This document shows, in pieces, positions 17,040 to 28,200 of a DNA stretch of 64,000 nt; positions within the stretch are counted from its first letter, which is position 1; the number at the start of each line of letters is the position of its first letter. The stretch is from CAVQCJ01 sp963849365. GTDB taxonomy: Bacteria; Actinomycetota; Actinomycetes; Prado026. Under the pieces are notes generated by a model. That model was not told where the DNA came from, did not search any database, and saw only the letters and a list, made by a program, of their open reading frames with translations. Both the position numbers and the translations under genes were made by a program. The DNA lies in the NCBI GenBank assembly GCA_963849365.1, contig CAWKHA010000003.1, positions 1 through 64,000 of the forward strand, written 5' to 3'.

Positions 17040-18554
17040 TTACTTGCTGACCGCTGCCAGGGCGTTCACCTGACCCTTGCCGTAGAAGGAGTTGTTGCCC
17101 ACACCGCCCTGGCAGACCTGCGGAGCGCCGTTGCTGACCGACGGGAAGAACGCGTAGATCGACGTGTCGGCCGGGCAGGCCAGCGGGTCGGCGCGATTCT
17201 CCAGGGCGGCTACGACCGCGCCACGCGACCTGATGCCGGCGCTCTCGAGGAGTGCGGCGACGCCGGCCGCGTGCGGCGAGGCCATCGAGGTGCCCGGCTG
17301 GTAGCAGTACGTGGCGCCGCTGGCGTCCACGACCCGCCGAGACGGCAGGCACGTGACTGTCAGCAGGGAGGCTGGCCAGGTCGAGAGCACCCGGCCGTTG
17401 GGTGAGGCCGCCGTGAGCTGCAGGATGCTGTCGCCGCCCGGAGCGGTCACGTCCGCCTTGCCCACGCCGTAGCTGGAGTAGAAGGACTTCAGCTCGAGGT
17501 TGCCGTCCGCGGTGACGCCGACGACTCCCGGGACCTCGACGGGGACGACCGCGCAGTCGTTGTGGACCGTTCGAACGATCGGCTGCGTGTCGTCAGGGCT
17601 CGTCACATCCTGGGTCGGGTGTGCTAGGTCGTCGGCTTCGTTGCCCTCGGCCGCCACGACGACGGTGCCCCGGCTCTCGGCGAACAGGATCGCCCGCTGC
17701 TCGGCCGCCCAGATGGCGTGCTGCTCCGGGTCGTTCTTACAGTTGAACAACCAAGGGTCGGCGAAGTAGCTGTTGTTGGTCACCTGGATGTTGTGCGTGC
17801 CCGCCCAGATGAACGCGCAGACGACTGCCTCGGGGAAGAAGAAGCCGGCGGCGTTGCCGGCCTTGATGGCGGCGATCCTCACATTAGGAGCGACACCAAC
17901 GATCCCGATGCCGTTCTTTGCCGCGGCGATCGTGCCGGCGGTGTGAGTGCCGTGGCCGTTGTCGTCGTTGGCCGCGACCTTCCCAGGGACGGGTGCGCCA
18001 CTCGTACAGTTGACGCTGGTCGCGTCGTCGATGTTCGCGGCGAGGTCGGGGTGGGTGTAGTCGGCACCGGTGTCGACGTCGCCGACGATCACCGAGCTGC
18101 TGCCGCCGTTGATGGCCCGTGCCTCCGGCGCGTGGATCTGGTCCATGTCCCACTGCAGCCCGGACAGGCTGTCCGAGCCAGGCGCCGGCGTGCCGGGCGC
18201 AGGGGCGTCCTGGCCATTGCCCGCATCGAGGGCGCCGTCGACCAGGTGCGTGGCGAAGACCGCCGTCCCGGAGACCCCCTGGATCTTGTGGTTGCGCATG
18301 AGGTTGGCGCGGAACGTCGAGGCCGACGACCGAGCGACCACGACGCCGATCTGGCCGTAGGTCGAGACGACGGTGCCGCCGGCGGCGCTGATGCTGGCCG
18401 CGACGTTCGACGGGAGCGACTGGGCCGAGAAGACGACGAGGTACGTCTGCTCCTGGCCCGTGTCTGCAGCGTGCGCGGCCGGCACTCCGAAGAGCGCGAT
18501 GGACGCTGCGGTGACGAGCGCGGCCGATCGGCCGAGCGTGCGGATACCGGTCAT
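17040..18554 (-). CDS. Secreted subtilisin-like serine protease (S8 family)
   Basis: A 504-residue precursor. Residues 1-29 are a signal peptide (ending AAHA), 35-105 an inhibitor-I9-like propeptide (QTYLVVFSAQSL...), then the S8 domain with Asp161 in DVDTGAD, His201 in NGHGTHTAGT and Ser423 in GTSMASPHAAG, so the triad is complete. The domain includes Cys residues that could form disulfides. No C-terminal anchor or repeat is visible, so the mature enzyme is probably released. ATG 18554 has GGAAAGGTGAT just upstream. It lies in the tRNA-Ala-bounded segment beside a truncated secreted protein on the same strand. A nutritional or surface-processing protease is the simplest reading. Confidence 0.9.
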   Translation of the reverse strand: MTGIRTLGRSAALVTAASIALFGVPAAHAADTGQEQTYLVVFSAQSLPSNVAASISAAGGTVVSTYGQIGVVVARSSASTFRANLMRNHKIQGVSGTAVFATHLVDGALDAGNGQDAPAPGTPAPGSDSLSGLQWDMDQIHAPEARAINGGSSSVIVGDVDTGADYTHPDLAANIDDATSVNCTSGAPVPGKVAANDDNGHGTHTAGTIAAAKNGIGIVGVAPNVRIAAIKAGNAAGFFFPEAVVCAFIWAGTHNIQVTNNSYFADPWLFNCKNDPEQHAIWAAEQRAILFAESRGTVVVAAEGNEADDLAHPTQDVTSPDDTQPIVRTVHNDCAVVPVEVPGVVGVTADGNLELKSFYSSYGVGKADVTAPGGDSILQLTAASPNGRVLSTWPASLLTVTCLPSRRVVDASGATYCYQPGTSMASPHAAGVAALLESAGIRSRGAVVAALENRADPLACPADTSIYAFFPSVSNGAPQVCQGGVGNNSFYGKGQVNALAAVSK

Positions 18555-18705
18555 GGGATCACCTTTCCGGCTGGGCGTGGTCACCGATGACCAGCCTGGT
18601 CGCACGCTCGACCCGCACACCGGAGGTGCCAAGACCTGGAGGATGCCCGCGGAACCCCGGCTCCGGTCGATGTCGAGCGGTGGCGCGGAGCGGGGGTCCG
18701 TTCGG

Positions 18706-19146
18706 CTAGCTGGTGAACTCCACCAGGTCCGCACAGAAGTCGCGGCCTGCGGTGTCGTTGCGACCAGTTGAGTCGCGAACGATGCGGAAGGAGTCGGGGA
18801 CCTCGACGTCGTCGGAGGCGTCGCCGGGGGTGCCGTTGTAGTCGATGTCGACGGCGTACCGGACGTTGCCAGGGTCCTGGAGGACGAGGCGACCGTTGGT
18901 GTCATACAAGCGGGATACGCCCGAGCCCTGACCGAAGATGGTGATGGTCTCGTCACCGTTGTCCACGATCTTGTGGTCACGGTTGTTCGCGGTGAAGACC
19001 TCGGTGTAGGTGCCGCCCGAGTTGAGGTTCATGTACGTGAGCGTGCCGCGCGCACCCTCCCGGTAGTAGGGGAAGACGTTCTTCCCGCCACGCAGGTTGA
19101 AAGTGAAGTTGACATGCACGTCGCGGTCCTGGCGGGTGGGTGCCAC
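18706..19146 (-). pseudogene. C-terminal part of a secreted protein, truncated at the tRNA-Ala junction
   Basis: The frame reads DVHVNFTFNLRGGKNVFPYY then a beta-rich region (GTLTYMNLNSGGTYTEVFTA, DETITIFGQGSGVSRLYDTN) and ends RDFCADLVEFTS. This looks like the C-terminal two thirds of small secreted actinobacterial beta-sandwich proteins. No signal peptide or credible start precedes it, because within 15 bp upstream lies the tRNA-Ala 3'-end repeat. I therefore read the gene as cut off by the recombination that made the segment boundary. The stop is 151 bp upstream of the protease start on the same strand. Confidence 0.5.
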
Positions 19147-19154
19147 CGGGGAGA

Positions 19155-19218
19155 CGCCTTAGCTCCACCCGGGAAACGCGCAGGCCAGCGGCTCGAGCCA
19201 CTGGCCTGCGTTCGTCTT
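19155..19218 (+). repeat. tRNA-Ala acceptor end plus terminator (att-like), right copy
   Basis: CCTTAGCTCCACCC (19157-19170) followed by a perfect 10-bp-stem hairpin CGCAGGCCAG/CTGGCCTGCG (19179-19210) and TTCGTCTT. It matches 15277-15335 in order and spacing, but the T arm is not kept. The hairpin also terminates the minus-strand gene at 19238. Confidence 0.6.
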
Positions 19219-19237
19219 GGACATGCCGTCTCCGACC

Positions 19238-19846
19238 TCAGCGCGGAGAGTGGAGCCAGGGCTCCTTCAGGTCGAAGAACTCCGTCTCGCCCACGGTGAG
19301 CTTGGTCATCTCGTCCATCTGAGCCTTGAGGTTGGGCGGCAGTTCCTTCCGCTCTCCCTCGCGTGCTGCGGCTTCGGACGTGAAGTACATCGCCATCGTG
19401 TAGGCGCCGCCTTCGTGACCGACCGCCATGCTGCCGATGATCTCCGGTCGGAACGCGGCCCACTCGCCCGAGTCCTGGGCCATCAGCTCGCGTGCGCGTT
19501 CGGGGTCGCTGCCCCGGCCCTGCATGACCTGGACGAAGCCCGCGCCGTCCGGGTCGCCGCTGAGGTCGAGGGTGACGTCGTTGCTGTCCTTGAAGGTCGG
19601 TTCACCGACGAACAGCTTGGACGTCTGCGCCCACCACTGGTCCTGCTCGTGCCGTTCGCTGTTCTGCCTGGCAGCCTCCTCGGACTCGAAGCGCACCAGC
19701 GCGATGGAACGACCGTCGTCGGTCACGCCACTGGTTGAACCCAGCCAGCCGATGGCCCCGGGAGCGACCTCCGTGAGCCAGTCGTCGAGCGCGGCGCGTA
19801 GCTGCGCCGGGTCCTCCACGCGGCCCTGGATCACTTGTACGAACAT
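19238..19846 (-). CDS. Tandem dimeric alpha/beta-barrel (ABM-like) protein
   Basis: A 202-residue soluble protein made of two similar halves. Residues 1-95 begin MFVQVIQGRVEDPAQLRAAL and residues about 103-195 begin GFVQVMQGRGSDPERARELM. Both continue to a 'R/YF.SEEAAR..' strand-helix typical of antibiotic-biosynthesis-monooxygenase-like ferredoxin folds. A fused duplicate would form an intramolecular barrel. Such proteins are common but uncharacterised in actinobacteria. ATG 19846 follows GGAGGGAGG at good spacing. It ends at the shared terminator near 19179-19210. No substrate can be inferred. Confidence 0.7.
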   Translation of the reverse strand: MFVQVIQGRVEDPAQLRAALDDWLTEVAPGAIGWLGSTSGVTDDGRSIALVRFESEEAARQNSERHEQDQWWAQTSKLFVGEPTFKDSNDVTLDLSGDPDGAGFVQVMQGRGSDPERARELMAQDSGEWAAFRPEIIGSMAVGHEGGAYTMAMYFTSEAAAREGERKELPPNLKAQMDEMTKLTVGETEFFDLKEPWLHSPR

Positions 19847-19967
19847 TCGATCCTCCCTCCACCGCAGCTGCTTCACTGGGCAGCTCGCGGTCCAGCCGAC
19901 GCTACGGCAGCCCGGGCGTGGCGTCGATACTGCTGCTCGGGAGTGAGCGGGCCGGGGCGGCCGCTGC

Positions 19968-21983
19968 TCAGACGCGGATACCCGTCGAGCGCAGCAGCAC
20001 GACCAGGGCGGGGACCAGCCGGGTCGCGTACTGCTCGCTGAGGTGGTTGGTGTCGCGGTGCGTGGGGACGCCCTCGACCTCTGCCGGGCACCGGTCACCC
20101 GGGCAGATCAGCGCATTCAGTGACACCGAAGTGATCTGAGCGGAGCCGGCGTCGAGGCTTCGGAAGATCCGTTTCACCGCCTGCATCCCCGGCATCACCA
20201 CGGCCCGCTGGTCACAGCGGCCGGGGCCGTGCGGGTCGGCCAGGCACGCGGTCATCGACGTGCGGGTCTCCGGGAGCGGTTCGATGAGCACGATCTGCTT
20301 GGTGTACGGGGCGATCTGAGCGATGAACGACGACGCGCCGGCCCGCACGACGCCGGCCCATCCGGGTGCGTCCGGCCGGAGGTCGCCCTGCGCCGTTCGC
20401 AGGATGCGGACGTCGATCGACCGCGAGGACAGGATGGTGACGTCGGGCCGGTACTTGCGGACCGCCGCGACGGACGCGTCGTGCAGGGTGGTCGCGCAGT
20501 GCGGGTCGTCGGTCGAGCCCCAGTCCGGCTGGACGTCCATCCACGGGCAGCCCCTGGTGGCAATGGTGACCAGGCCGAAGCCGTGCCGGGCGCCGTAGTC
20601 GGCCAGCCCGGCCTTCCACAGTCGCGCGTGCGAGTCGCCGACGAGCAGGATCGTCCGCCGGCCGGGGTCGGCGGTGTCGCTCACGGCCTGGTCGGTGCTC
20701 CGCTCGTCGGTTCCGCCCGTTGCAGCGTCGTCCGACGTGGACGTGACCTGCTGGTACAGAGCCTGGGCCTGCGCGGGCACCCGGAGGACGTGCTGGGAGA
20801 CCACTGCGACCAGGACGCTGAGCGCGAGTCCGCCGACGACGACTGCACGCTGGCGTGGCAGGGTCCGCAGCGAGATCCGCAGCGCGCGGTCCTCGACCAG
20901 GGACCAGGTGGCTCGCGCGAGCAGCACAGTCACGGCCAGCACCATCGGCACGCGCAGCCACCACTGGCCGGGCAGCAGTCCCACGGTGAGCGCGAGCACG
21001 ATGACGGGCCAGTGCCAGAGGTAGATCGAGTACGACCAGCGGCCCAGGGCCTGGGGCACCCGGGCGGACAGCGCGTCCTGGACCCGACCGGACGGCACCA
21101 GCTCGATCGCGCCCAGGACGACCACGGTGGCGACGCAGCCGACGAGCCCGGTCCACCAGGGGTTGTCCGGACCCAGGTCCGTACCGGCGACGACCAGGAG
21201 CACGACCCCGGCCGGGACCAGCAGCCGGGCGACGCGCGTGGCGTGTCGCCCGTGGTGCCATGGCCCCTGCTCGGCGGTGCGCCGGTCCCACCACAGGACG
21301 GCCATGGCGAGGGTGGCGCCGAGCAGCAGCTGGTAGGCGCGGCCGAAGGTGCCGAAGTAGGCGAGCATCAGGTGTTGTGCTGCGACGACCCCCGACCCGA
21401 TGGCCGCTGCGAGAGTGACCCCGCCGAGCACCAACGGTCCCACCTGCCGCCGGGCGGACGCGGCCCAGAGCAGCGCGATGAGGGCCAGCGGCCAGAGCAG
21501 GTAGAACTGCTCCTCGACCGACAGAGACCAGTAGTGCAGGACCGGGCTCGGGCTGGCGTCCTGCGCGAAGTAGTCGCTGGACTGCCCGAGGAAGTACCAG
21601 TTCGACGCGTACAGCGCGGCGAACACGAAGCCGAGGCGGTTCTGCAGGACGTCGAACGAGGGCGCGGTGAGGTCGTACAGCACCGCGGTGACCAGGAGCA
21701 CGGTCAGCGCGGCAGGCAGCAGGCGTCGTGCGCGTCGTGCGTAGAAGGCGCGTAACCGGATCCGCCCGTCGCGCAGGCGCTCCCTGAGCAGCAGCGAGGT
21801 GATGAGGTAGCCGGACAGGACGAAGAACACGTCGACCCCGACGTACCCGTTCCCGAAACCCGGCATCTGCGCGTGGAAGAGGACGACGAGCAAGGCCGCG
21901 ATCGCGCGCAGCCCGTCGATGGGGGACCGGTGCGTGAAGCTCAGCCAGGCCGGCGTGGCCGGCCTCGTCGCTGTCACGGTCAC
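19968..21983 (-). CDS. OafA-type acyltransferase 3 with C-terminal SGNH domain
   Basis: A 671-residue protein. Residues about 15-370 are the acyltransferase-3 membrane domain: RSPIDGLRAIAALLVVLFHA with the catalytic His, GYVGVDVFFVLSGYLI, and HYWSLSVEEQFYLLWP. About ten helices end near 400, and an SGNH domain follows with RTILLVGDSHARLWKAG and a terminal DTNHLS. Members O-acetylate or O-acylate cell-surface glycans; the first domain passes the acyl group across the membrane and the SGNH domain transfers it. The reading frame extends upstream to 22400, but I prefer GTG 21983 (GAGGAG nine bases before), directly ahead of the conserved RSPIDGLRAI. It is divergent from the giant adhesin, so a joint role at the cell surface is plausible. 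Confidence 0.88.
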   Translation of the reverse strand: MTVTATRPATPAWLSFTHRSPIDGLRAIAALLVVLFHAQMPGFGNGYVGVDVFFVLSGYLITSLLLRERLRDGRIRLRAFYARRARRLLPAALTVLLVTAVLYDLTAPSFDVLQNRLGFVFAALYASNWYFLGQSSDYFAQDASPSPVLHYWSLSVEEQFYLLWPLALIALLWAASARRQVGPLVLGGVTLAAAIGSGVVAAQHLMLAYFGTFGRAYQLLLGATLAMAVLWWDRRTAEQGPWHHGRHATRVARLLVPAGVVLLVVAGTDLGPDNPWWTGLVGCVATVVVLGAIELVPSGRVQDALSARVPQALGRWSYSIYLWHWPVIVLALTVGLLPGQWWLRVPMVLAVTVLLARATWSLVEDRALRISLRTLPRQRAVVVGGLALSVLVAVVSQHVLRVPAQAQALYQQVTSTSDDAATGGTDERSTDQAVSDTADPGRRTILLVGDSHARLWKAGLADYGARHGFGLVTIATRGCPWMDVQPDWGSTDDPHCATTLHDASVAAVRKYRPDVTILSSRSIDVRILRTAQGDLRPDAPGWAGVVRAGASSFIAQIAPYTKQIVLIEPLPETRTSMTACLADPHGPGRCDQRAVVMPGMQAVKRIFRSLDAGSAQITSVSLNALICPGDRCPAEVEGVPTHRDTNHLSEQYATRLVPALVVLLRSTGIRV

Positions 21984-22215
21984 CTTGCGCTCCTCGTGGC
22001 CGTGGATCAGCCGCAGCGCGCTGCCGTCGACACAGGCAGACCTTCCGGCCGGGTAGGCACGGAGTTTAGCCGCGGCGTGCCGGGCACCCACGTGCACGAC
22101 CCGGGCGAATCCCACCGAATCCCGGCGGACGGGTCCGGCGACACGGACTGGGGAGCGTGTCCGGCGCCGCCTCGTTCCCCTAGGCTCCTCCCCGGCTGCG
22201 AGGAGAAGCGGGTTC

Positions 22216-25200
22216 ATGCTGTCGACCACCCGTCGACGGGGGATGGTGCGGGGCGTCGCCGTCCTGTCGGCGGCGTCCCTGGCATGCGCGGCCACCCTGG
22301 GCCCGACCGTCCTGCTGGCGTCCCCGGCCTTCGCGGCCGGAGCCTGCGCGACGCCCGGTGGGTCCGGGGCCGGCGGCAGCCTGACCGGAGTGGTCAACAC
22401 CTACTACCCGGGTGTGGGTACCGCGACCGCAGGAGCCACGAGCATCTCGGTCGGTGCGCCGGCCGGCGCGGCGACACCGATCGCGGCGGGGGACCTCCTT
22501 CTGGTCATCCAGATGCAGGCCGCCGACATCAACTCGACCAACACCAACGCGTACGGCGACGGGGTGGCGGCGGCCCCGGCGTCGGGCTACACCGCGCTCA
22601 ACGCCTCGGGTCTGTACGAGTACGTGCGGGCCACGTCGGGCGTGGTCGCGGGGTCGGTCGGGATCTCCGGCCTCGGCGCCGGCGCCGGCCTGCTCAACGG
22701 CTACGTCACGGCGGCTGCGACAGCGGCCGCAGGGCAGCGGACCTTCCAGGTCGTGCGGGTGCCGCAGTACACGACGGCGACCACGAGCTCGACCCTGACC
22801 GCCTCGGCCTGGAACGGGTCGGTCGGCGGCATCCTGGCCCTGGACACCACCGGAACCCTGACCCTCAACGGCACCGTGAGCGTTAACGGCCTCGGGTTCC
22901 GCGGCGGCGTCGGCATCCAGCGGGGCGGGGCGGCGGGCACGGCGAACACCGACGTCGTCGTCAGTGCCACGATCGGCACCGACGGGACCAAGGGCGAGGG
23001 CATCGCCGGCACGCCCACCCAGACCACGGCCGGGAACGGCTACCCCGGCGGTGACGACGCTCGCGGAGCGCCGGGCAACGCCGGGGGCGGCGGGACGGAC
23101 GGCAACCCCACGGCGAACGACCAGAACACCGGTGGCGGTGGCGGCGGCAACGGCGGCACCGGCGGGCAGGGCGGCAACGCCTGGTCCTCCGGCGTGGCCA
23201 CCGGCGGCTACGGCGGCGTCGCGCTCCCCGCCACCGCCGCGCGCGTCTTCCTCGGCGGTGGCGGCGGCGCCGGGACGGGTAACAACTTCACGGCGCCGAA
23301 CTCCAGCGGTGCCGCCGGTGGCGGGATGGTCATGATCCGGGCCGGAGCGGTGGGCGGCGCCGGGACGATCACCGCCAACGGCGCGGCCGCCTACAACCTC
23401 ACCCAGAACGACGGCGGCGGCGGTGGCGGTGCGGGCGGCACGATCGTGCTCACGTCCCAGGGCGGGTCGCTCGCCGGGGCGACGTTGAACGCCAACGGTG
23501 GCCGCGGGGGCGACGCGTGGAACACCCAGGCGGGTGCGGCGAGCGCGCACGGCCCCGGCGGTGGTGGCGGGGGCGGTTGGATCTTCACCTCCAGCGCCCC
23601 GACGGCGGCAACGGTGACCGGGGGAGCCAACGGCATCACGACGACCGGCAACCTCGTGTACGGATCGTCCGCGGGGAGCCTGGGGCAGACCGCGACGCCC
23701 GGATCGATCCCCGGCGTCAGCGGCGGCGCGGAGTGCGCCGACGTGTCGATCACGAAGACCGGCCCGGCCAGCGTGAACGCCAACGGGTCGGTCTCGTACA
23801 CGCTGTCGGTCTCCAACGCCGGCCCCGCGAGCGCGACCGGACTGTCCGTGACGGACACCTTGCCGGCCGGCGTGACCTTCGTGTCCGCATCAGGTCCGAC
23901 GTGGGCGTGCAGCAACGTGGGGAACGTGTCGGTCACCTGTACGCGTGCTGCCCCGTTGGCGAGCGGGGCGACGGCGGCCAGCATCACCGTGGTGGTCACG
24001 GCCCCGGCGCAGGGGGTGACGCTCTCGAACACTGCGACGGTCACCGCGACGACACCGGACCCGACCCCGGCTAACAACACCTCGACGGTGAGCACGACGG
24101 TCAACCCACTGGCCGACCTCTCGATCGTCAAGACCGGCCCGGCGACGGTGGCGGCCGGAGCCAGCGTCAGCTACTCGCTCGCGGTGGCGAACGCCGGTCC
24201 CTCCGATGCCGCATCGCTCACCGTCACCGACACTCTCCCGGCCGGCGTGACGTTCGTGTCGGCGACCGGGACCGGCTGGGTGTGCTCGAACGCCGGGAAC
24301 GTGTCGGTGACCTGCACGCGGGCGGCCCTGGCCACCGGGACGTCCGCACCCGCGATCACGGTCACCGTGACGGCGCCGGCCCAGGGGGCGACGCTGTCCA
24401 ACATCGCCTCGGTGGCCGCCGGCACCACCGACCCGGTCCCCGGGAACAACAGCTCCTCGCTGAGCACCACGGTGACGCCGTCCGCGGACCTGGCGATCAC
24501 GAAGACCGGGCCGGCGACGGTAGTGGCGGGGAGCAATGTCTCGTACTCCCTGGTGGTGGTGGACAACGGCCCGTCCGACGCGGCCTCGCTGACCGTCACG
24601 GACACGCTGCCCGCCGGAGTCACGTTCGTGTCCGCGACCGGGACCGGGTGGACGTGCACGAACGTCGGCAACGTCTCGGTCAGCTGCACCCGGCCGGCGC
24701 TGGCGGCCGGGGCGACGGCGCCCACCATCACGATCGTGGTGACGGCACCGAACCAGGCGGCGGCACTGTCGAACACCGCCAACGTGTCCAGCCTGACCGC
24801 CGACCCCAACGCGGCCAACAACACCTCGGTCGCGAACACGGCGGTGACCGCCTCGGCAGACCTGGCGATCACCAAGACCGGTCCCGCCACGGTGGTGGCG
24901 GGGAACAACATGTCGTACTCGCTGGTGGTCCTGAACAACGGTCCGTCCGATGCGGCGAACCTGTCGGTGACGGACACGCTGCCTGCCGGGGTGACCTTCG
25001 TCTCGGCGACCGGGACCGGCTGGACGTGCACGAACGTCGGAAACGTCTCCGTCACGTGCACCCGGCCGGCGCTGGCGGCCGGGGCGACGGCGCCCACCAT
25101 CACGATCGTCGTGACCGCTCCCGCGCAGGCGGGGTCGCTGTCGAACACGGCGTCGGTCGCGTCGACCACCGCCGACCCGACCCCGGCGAACAACACCTCG

Positions 25201-28200
25201 ACCGCGGTGACGACGGTCACCGCCTCGGCAGACCTGGCGATGACCAAGACGGGCCCGCCGACCGTGACCGCGTCGGGGTCCGTGACCTACACGCTGGTTG
25301 CGGTGAACAACGGCCCGTCGGATGCGGCGAACGTCTCGGTCGTGGACACGCTGCCGGCCGGCGTCACCTTCGTGTCCGCGACCGGCACCGGCTGGGCGTG
25401 CAGCAACGTGGGGAACGTGTCGGTCACGTGCACCCGGCCGGCGCTGGCGGCCGGGGCGACGGCGCCGACGATCACGATCGTCGTGACCGCGCCGGCCCAG
25501 ACGGCGACCCTGACGAACACGGCCTCGGTGTCGTCCACGACCGCGGACCCCAACGCGGCCAACAACACCTCGTCGGTGACGACCGGTGTGACGGCGTCGG
25601 CCGACCTGGCGATCACCAAGACTGCTCCGGCGACGGTGGTGGCGGGTAGCGCCGTGTCGTACTCGCTGGTGGTCGTGAACAACGGTCCGTCCGATGCGGC
25701 GAACCTGTCGGTCACGGACACGCTGCCGGCCGGGGTCATCTTCGTGTCCGCAACCGGCACCGGCTGGACGTGCAGCAACGTCGGGAACGTGTCGGTCACG
25801 TGCACCCGGCCGGCGCTGGCGGCCGGGGCGACGGCGCCGACGATCACGATCGTCGTGACCGCTCCTGCGCAGGCGGGGTCGTTGTCCAACACGGCGTCGG
25901 TCGCGTCGACCACCGCCGACCCGACCCCGGCGAACAACACCTCGACCGCGGTGACGAGCGTGACCGCGTCGGCCGACCTGGCGATCACCAAGACTGCTCC
26001 GGCGACGGTGGTGGCCGGTAGCGCCGTGTCGTACTCGCTGGTGGTCGTGAACAACGGTCCGTCCGATGCGGCGAACCTGTCGGTCACGGACACGCTGCCG
26101 GCCGGGGTCATCTTCGTGTCCGCGACCGGGACCGGCTGGACCTGTACGAACGTGGGCAACGTGTCGGTCACGTGCACCCGGCCGGCGCTGGCGGCCGGGG
26201 CGACGGCGCCGACGATCACGATCGTCGTGACCGCTCCTGCGCAGGCGGGGTCGTTGTCCAACACGGCGTCGGTCGCGTCGACCACCGCCGACCCGACCCC
26301 GGCGAACAACACCTCGACCGCGGTGACGAGCGTGACCGCGTCGGCCGACCTGGCGATCACCAAGACTGCTCCGGCGACGGTGGTGGCCGGTAGCGCCGTG
26401 TCGTACTCGCTGGTGGTCGTGAACAACGGTCCGTCCGATGCGGCGAACCTGTCGGTCACGGACACGCTGCCGGCCGGGGTCATCTTCGTGTCGGCGACCG
26501 GCACCGGCTGGACCTGTACGAATGTCGGCAACGTGTCGGTCACCTGCACCAGGGCCACCCTGGCGGCCGGGGCCACCGCCCCGACCATCACCGTCGTCGT
26601 CACCGCGCCGGCGCAGGCGGGCACGCTGGTGAACAGCTCGAGCGTCGCGAGCACGACCGGCGACCCGAATCCGGCGAACAACGCCGCGTCCACCAGCACC
26701 GCTGTCACCGCGTCCGCCGACCTGGCGATCACCAAGTCCGGTCCGGCCAGCGTCGTCGCCGGCAGCGGAGTGACGTACTCGCTCGTCGTGGTGGACAACG
26801 GTCCGTCCGATGCGGCGAACCTGTCGGTGACCGACACGCTGCCGGCCGGGGTGATCTTCGTGTCCGCGACCGGGACCGGCTGGACCTGCACCAACGTGGG
26901 CAACGTGTCCGTCACGTGCACCCGGCCGGCCCTGGCGGCCGGGGCGACGGCGCCGACCATCACCGTGGTGGTGACCGCTCCCGGCCAGGCGGCCACTCTG
27001 ACCAACTCCTCGACCGTCTCCTCGGCAACGACCGACCCCACCCCTGCCAACAACACCTCGACGACCAGCACGATGGTCACGGCGTCGGCCGATCTGGCCA
27101 TCACCAAGACCGGGCCGGCGAGCGTCCTCGCGTCCGGCGCGATCGGCTACCAGCTCGTGGTCACCGACATCGGCCCGTCGGATGCCGCGAACCTGTCGGT
27201 GGACGACACGCTGCCGGCCGGCGTCACGTTCGTGTCGGCGAGCGGCACCGGTTGGGCCTGCAGCAACGTCGGCAACGTGTCCGTGACCTGCACCCGGCCG
27301 GCGCTGGCGACCGGGACCACGGCGCCGACCATCACCATCGTCGTGACGGCTCCACCGATGGCCGCGACGCTGACCAACACGGCGACGGTGTCGTCCGCCA
27401 CGGCCGACCCGAACGCCGCCAACAACACCGGCTCGGTCACCACGGCCGTCGGCCCCGTGGCCGACCTGGCGATCACCAAGACCGGCCCGGCGACGGTGGT
27501 GGCCGGGGGCAGCGTCAGCTACCTGCTGACCGTCACGAACAACGGCCCGTCCGACGCGACCAGCCTGTCGGTCGTGGACACCCTGCCCGCCGGTGTCACC
27601 TTCGTCTCGGCCATCGGCGCCGGCTGGAGCTGCAGCAACGCGGGCAACGTCTCCGCGACGTGCACCCGCCCGCTGCTCGCCGCGGGCGCGACGGCACCCG
27701 TGATCACCGTCGTCGTGACCGCGCCCGCCCAGGCGGGCACGCTGACCGACAGCGCGACCGTCTCCTCGACCACCGCGGACCCGGACGCCGCGAACAACAC
27801 CGCGACCGCCAGCACGACCGTCACCGGCTCCGCCGACCTGTCCATGACCAAGACCGGTCCGGCCACCGTCACCGCCGCCGGTACGGTCACGTACTCGCTG
27901 GTGGTCGTGAACAACGGTCCGTCCGACGCGGCCGGCCTCACCGTCAGCGACACGCTCCCGGCGGGCGTGACCTTCGTGTCCGCGACCGGGACGGGCTGGG
28001 CCTGCTCGAACGTCGCGAACGTCTCCGTGACCTGTACGCGGGCGGCGCTGGCCACCGGGGCGACCGCCCCGACGATCACGCTTGTCGTCACGGCGCCGGC
28101 CCAGACCACGACCCTGACGAACACCGCCTCGGTGGCGTCCACCACCGCCGACCCGGATGCGGCGAACAACACCTCCTCGGTCACGACGGGGGTCACCGCC

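Noticed and set aside
22176..22191. Third copy of the CCTAGG dyad before the adhesin (GTTCCCCTAGGCTCC)
   Set aside because: Only the left arm matches; the right arm GAAA and the TGTGACGCTG block are missing.
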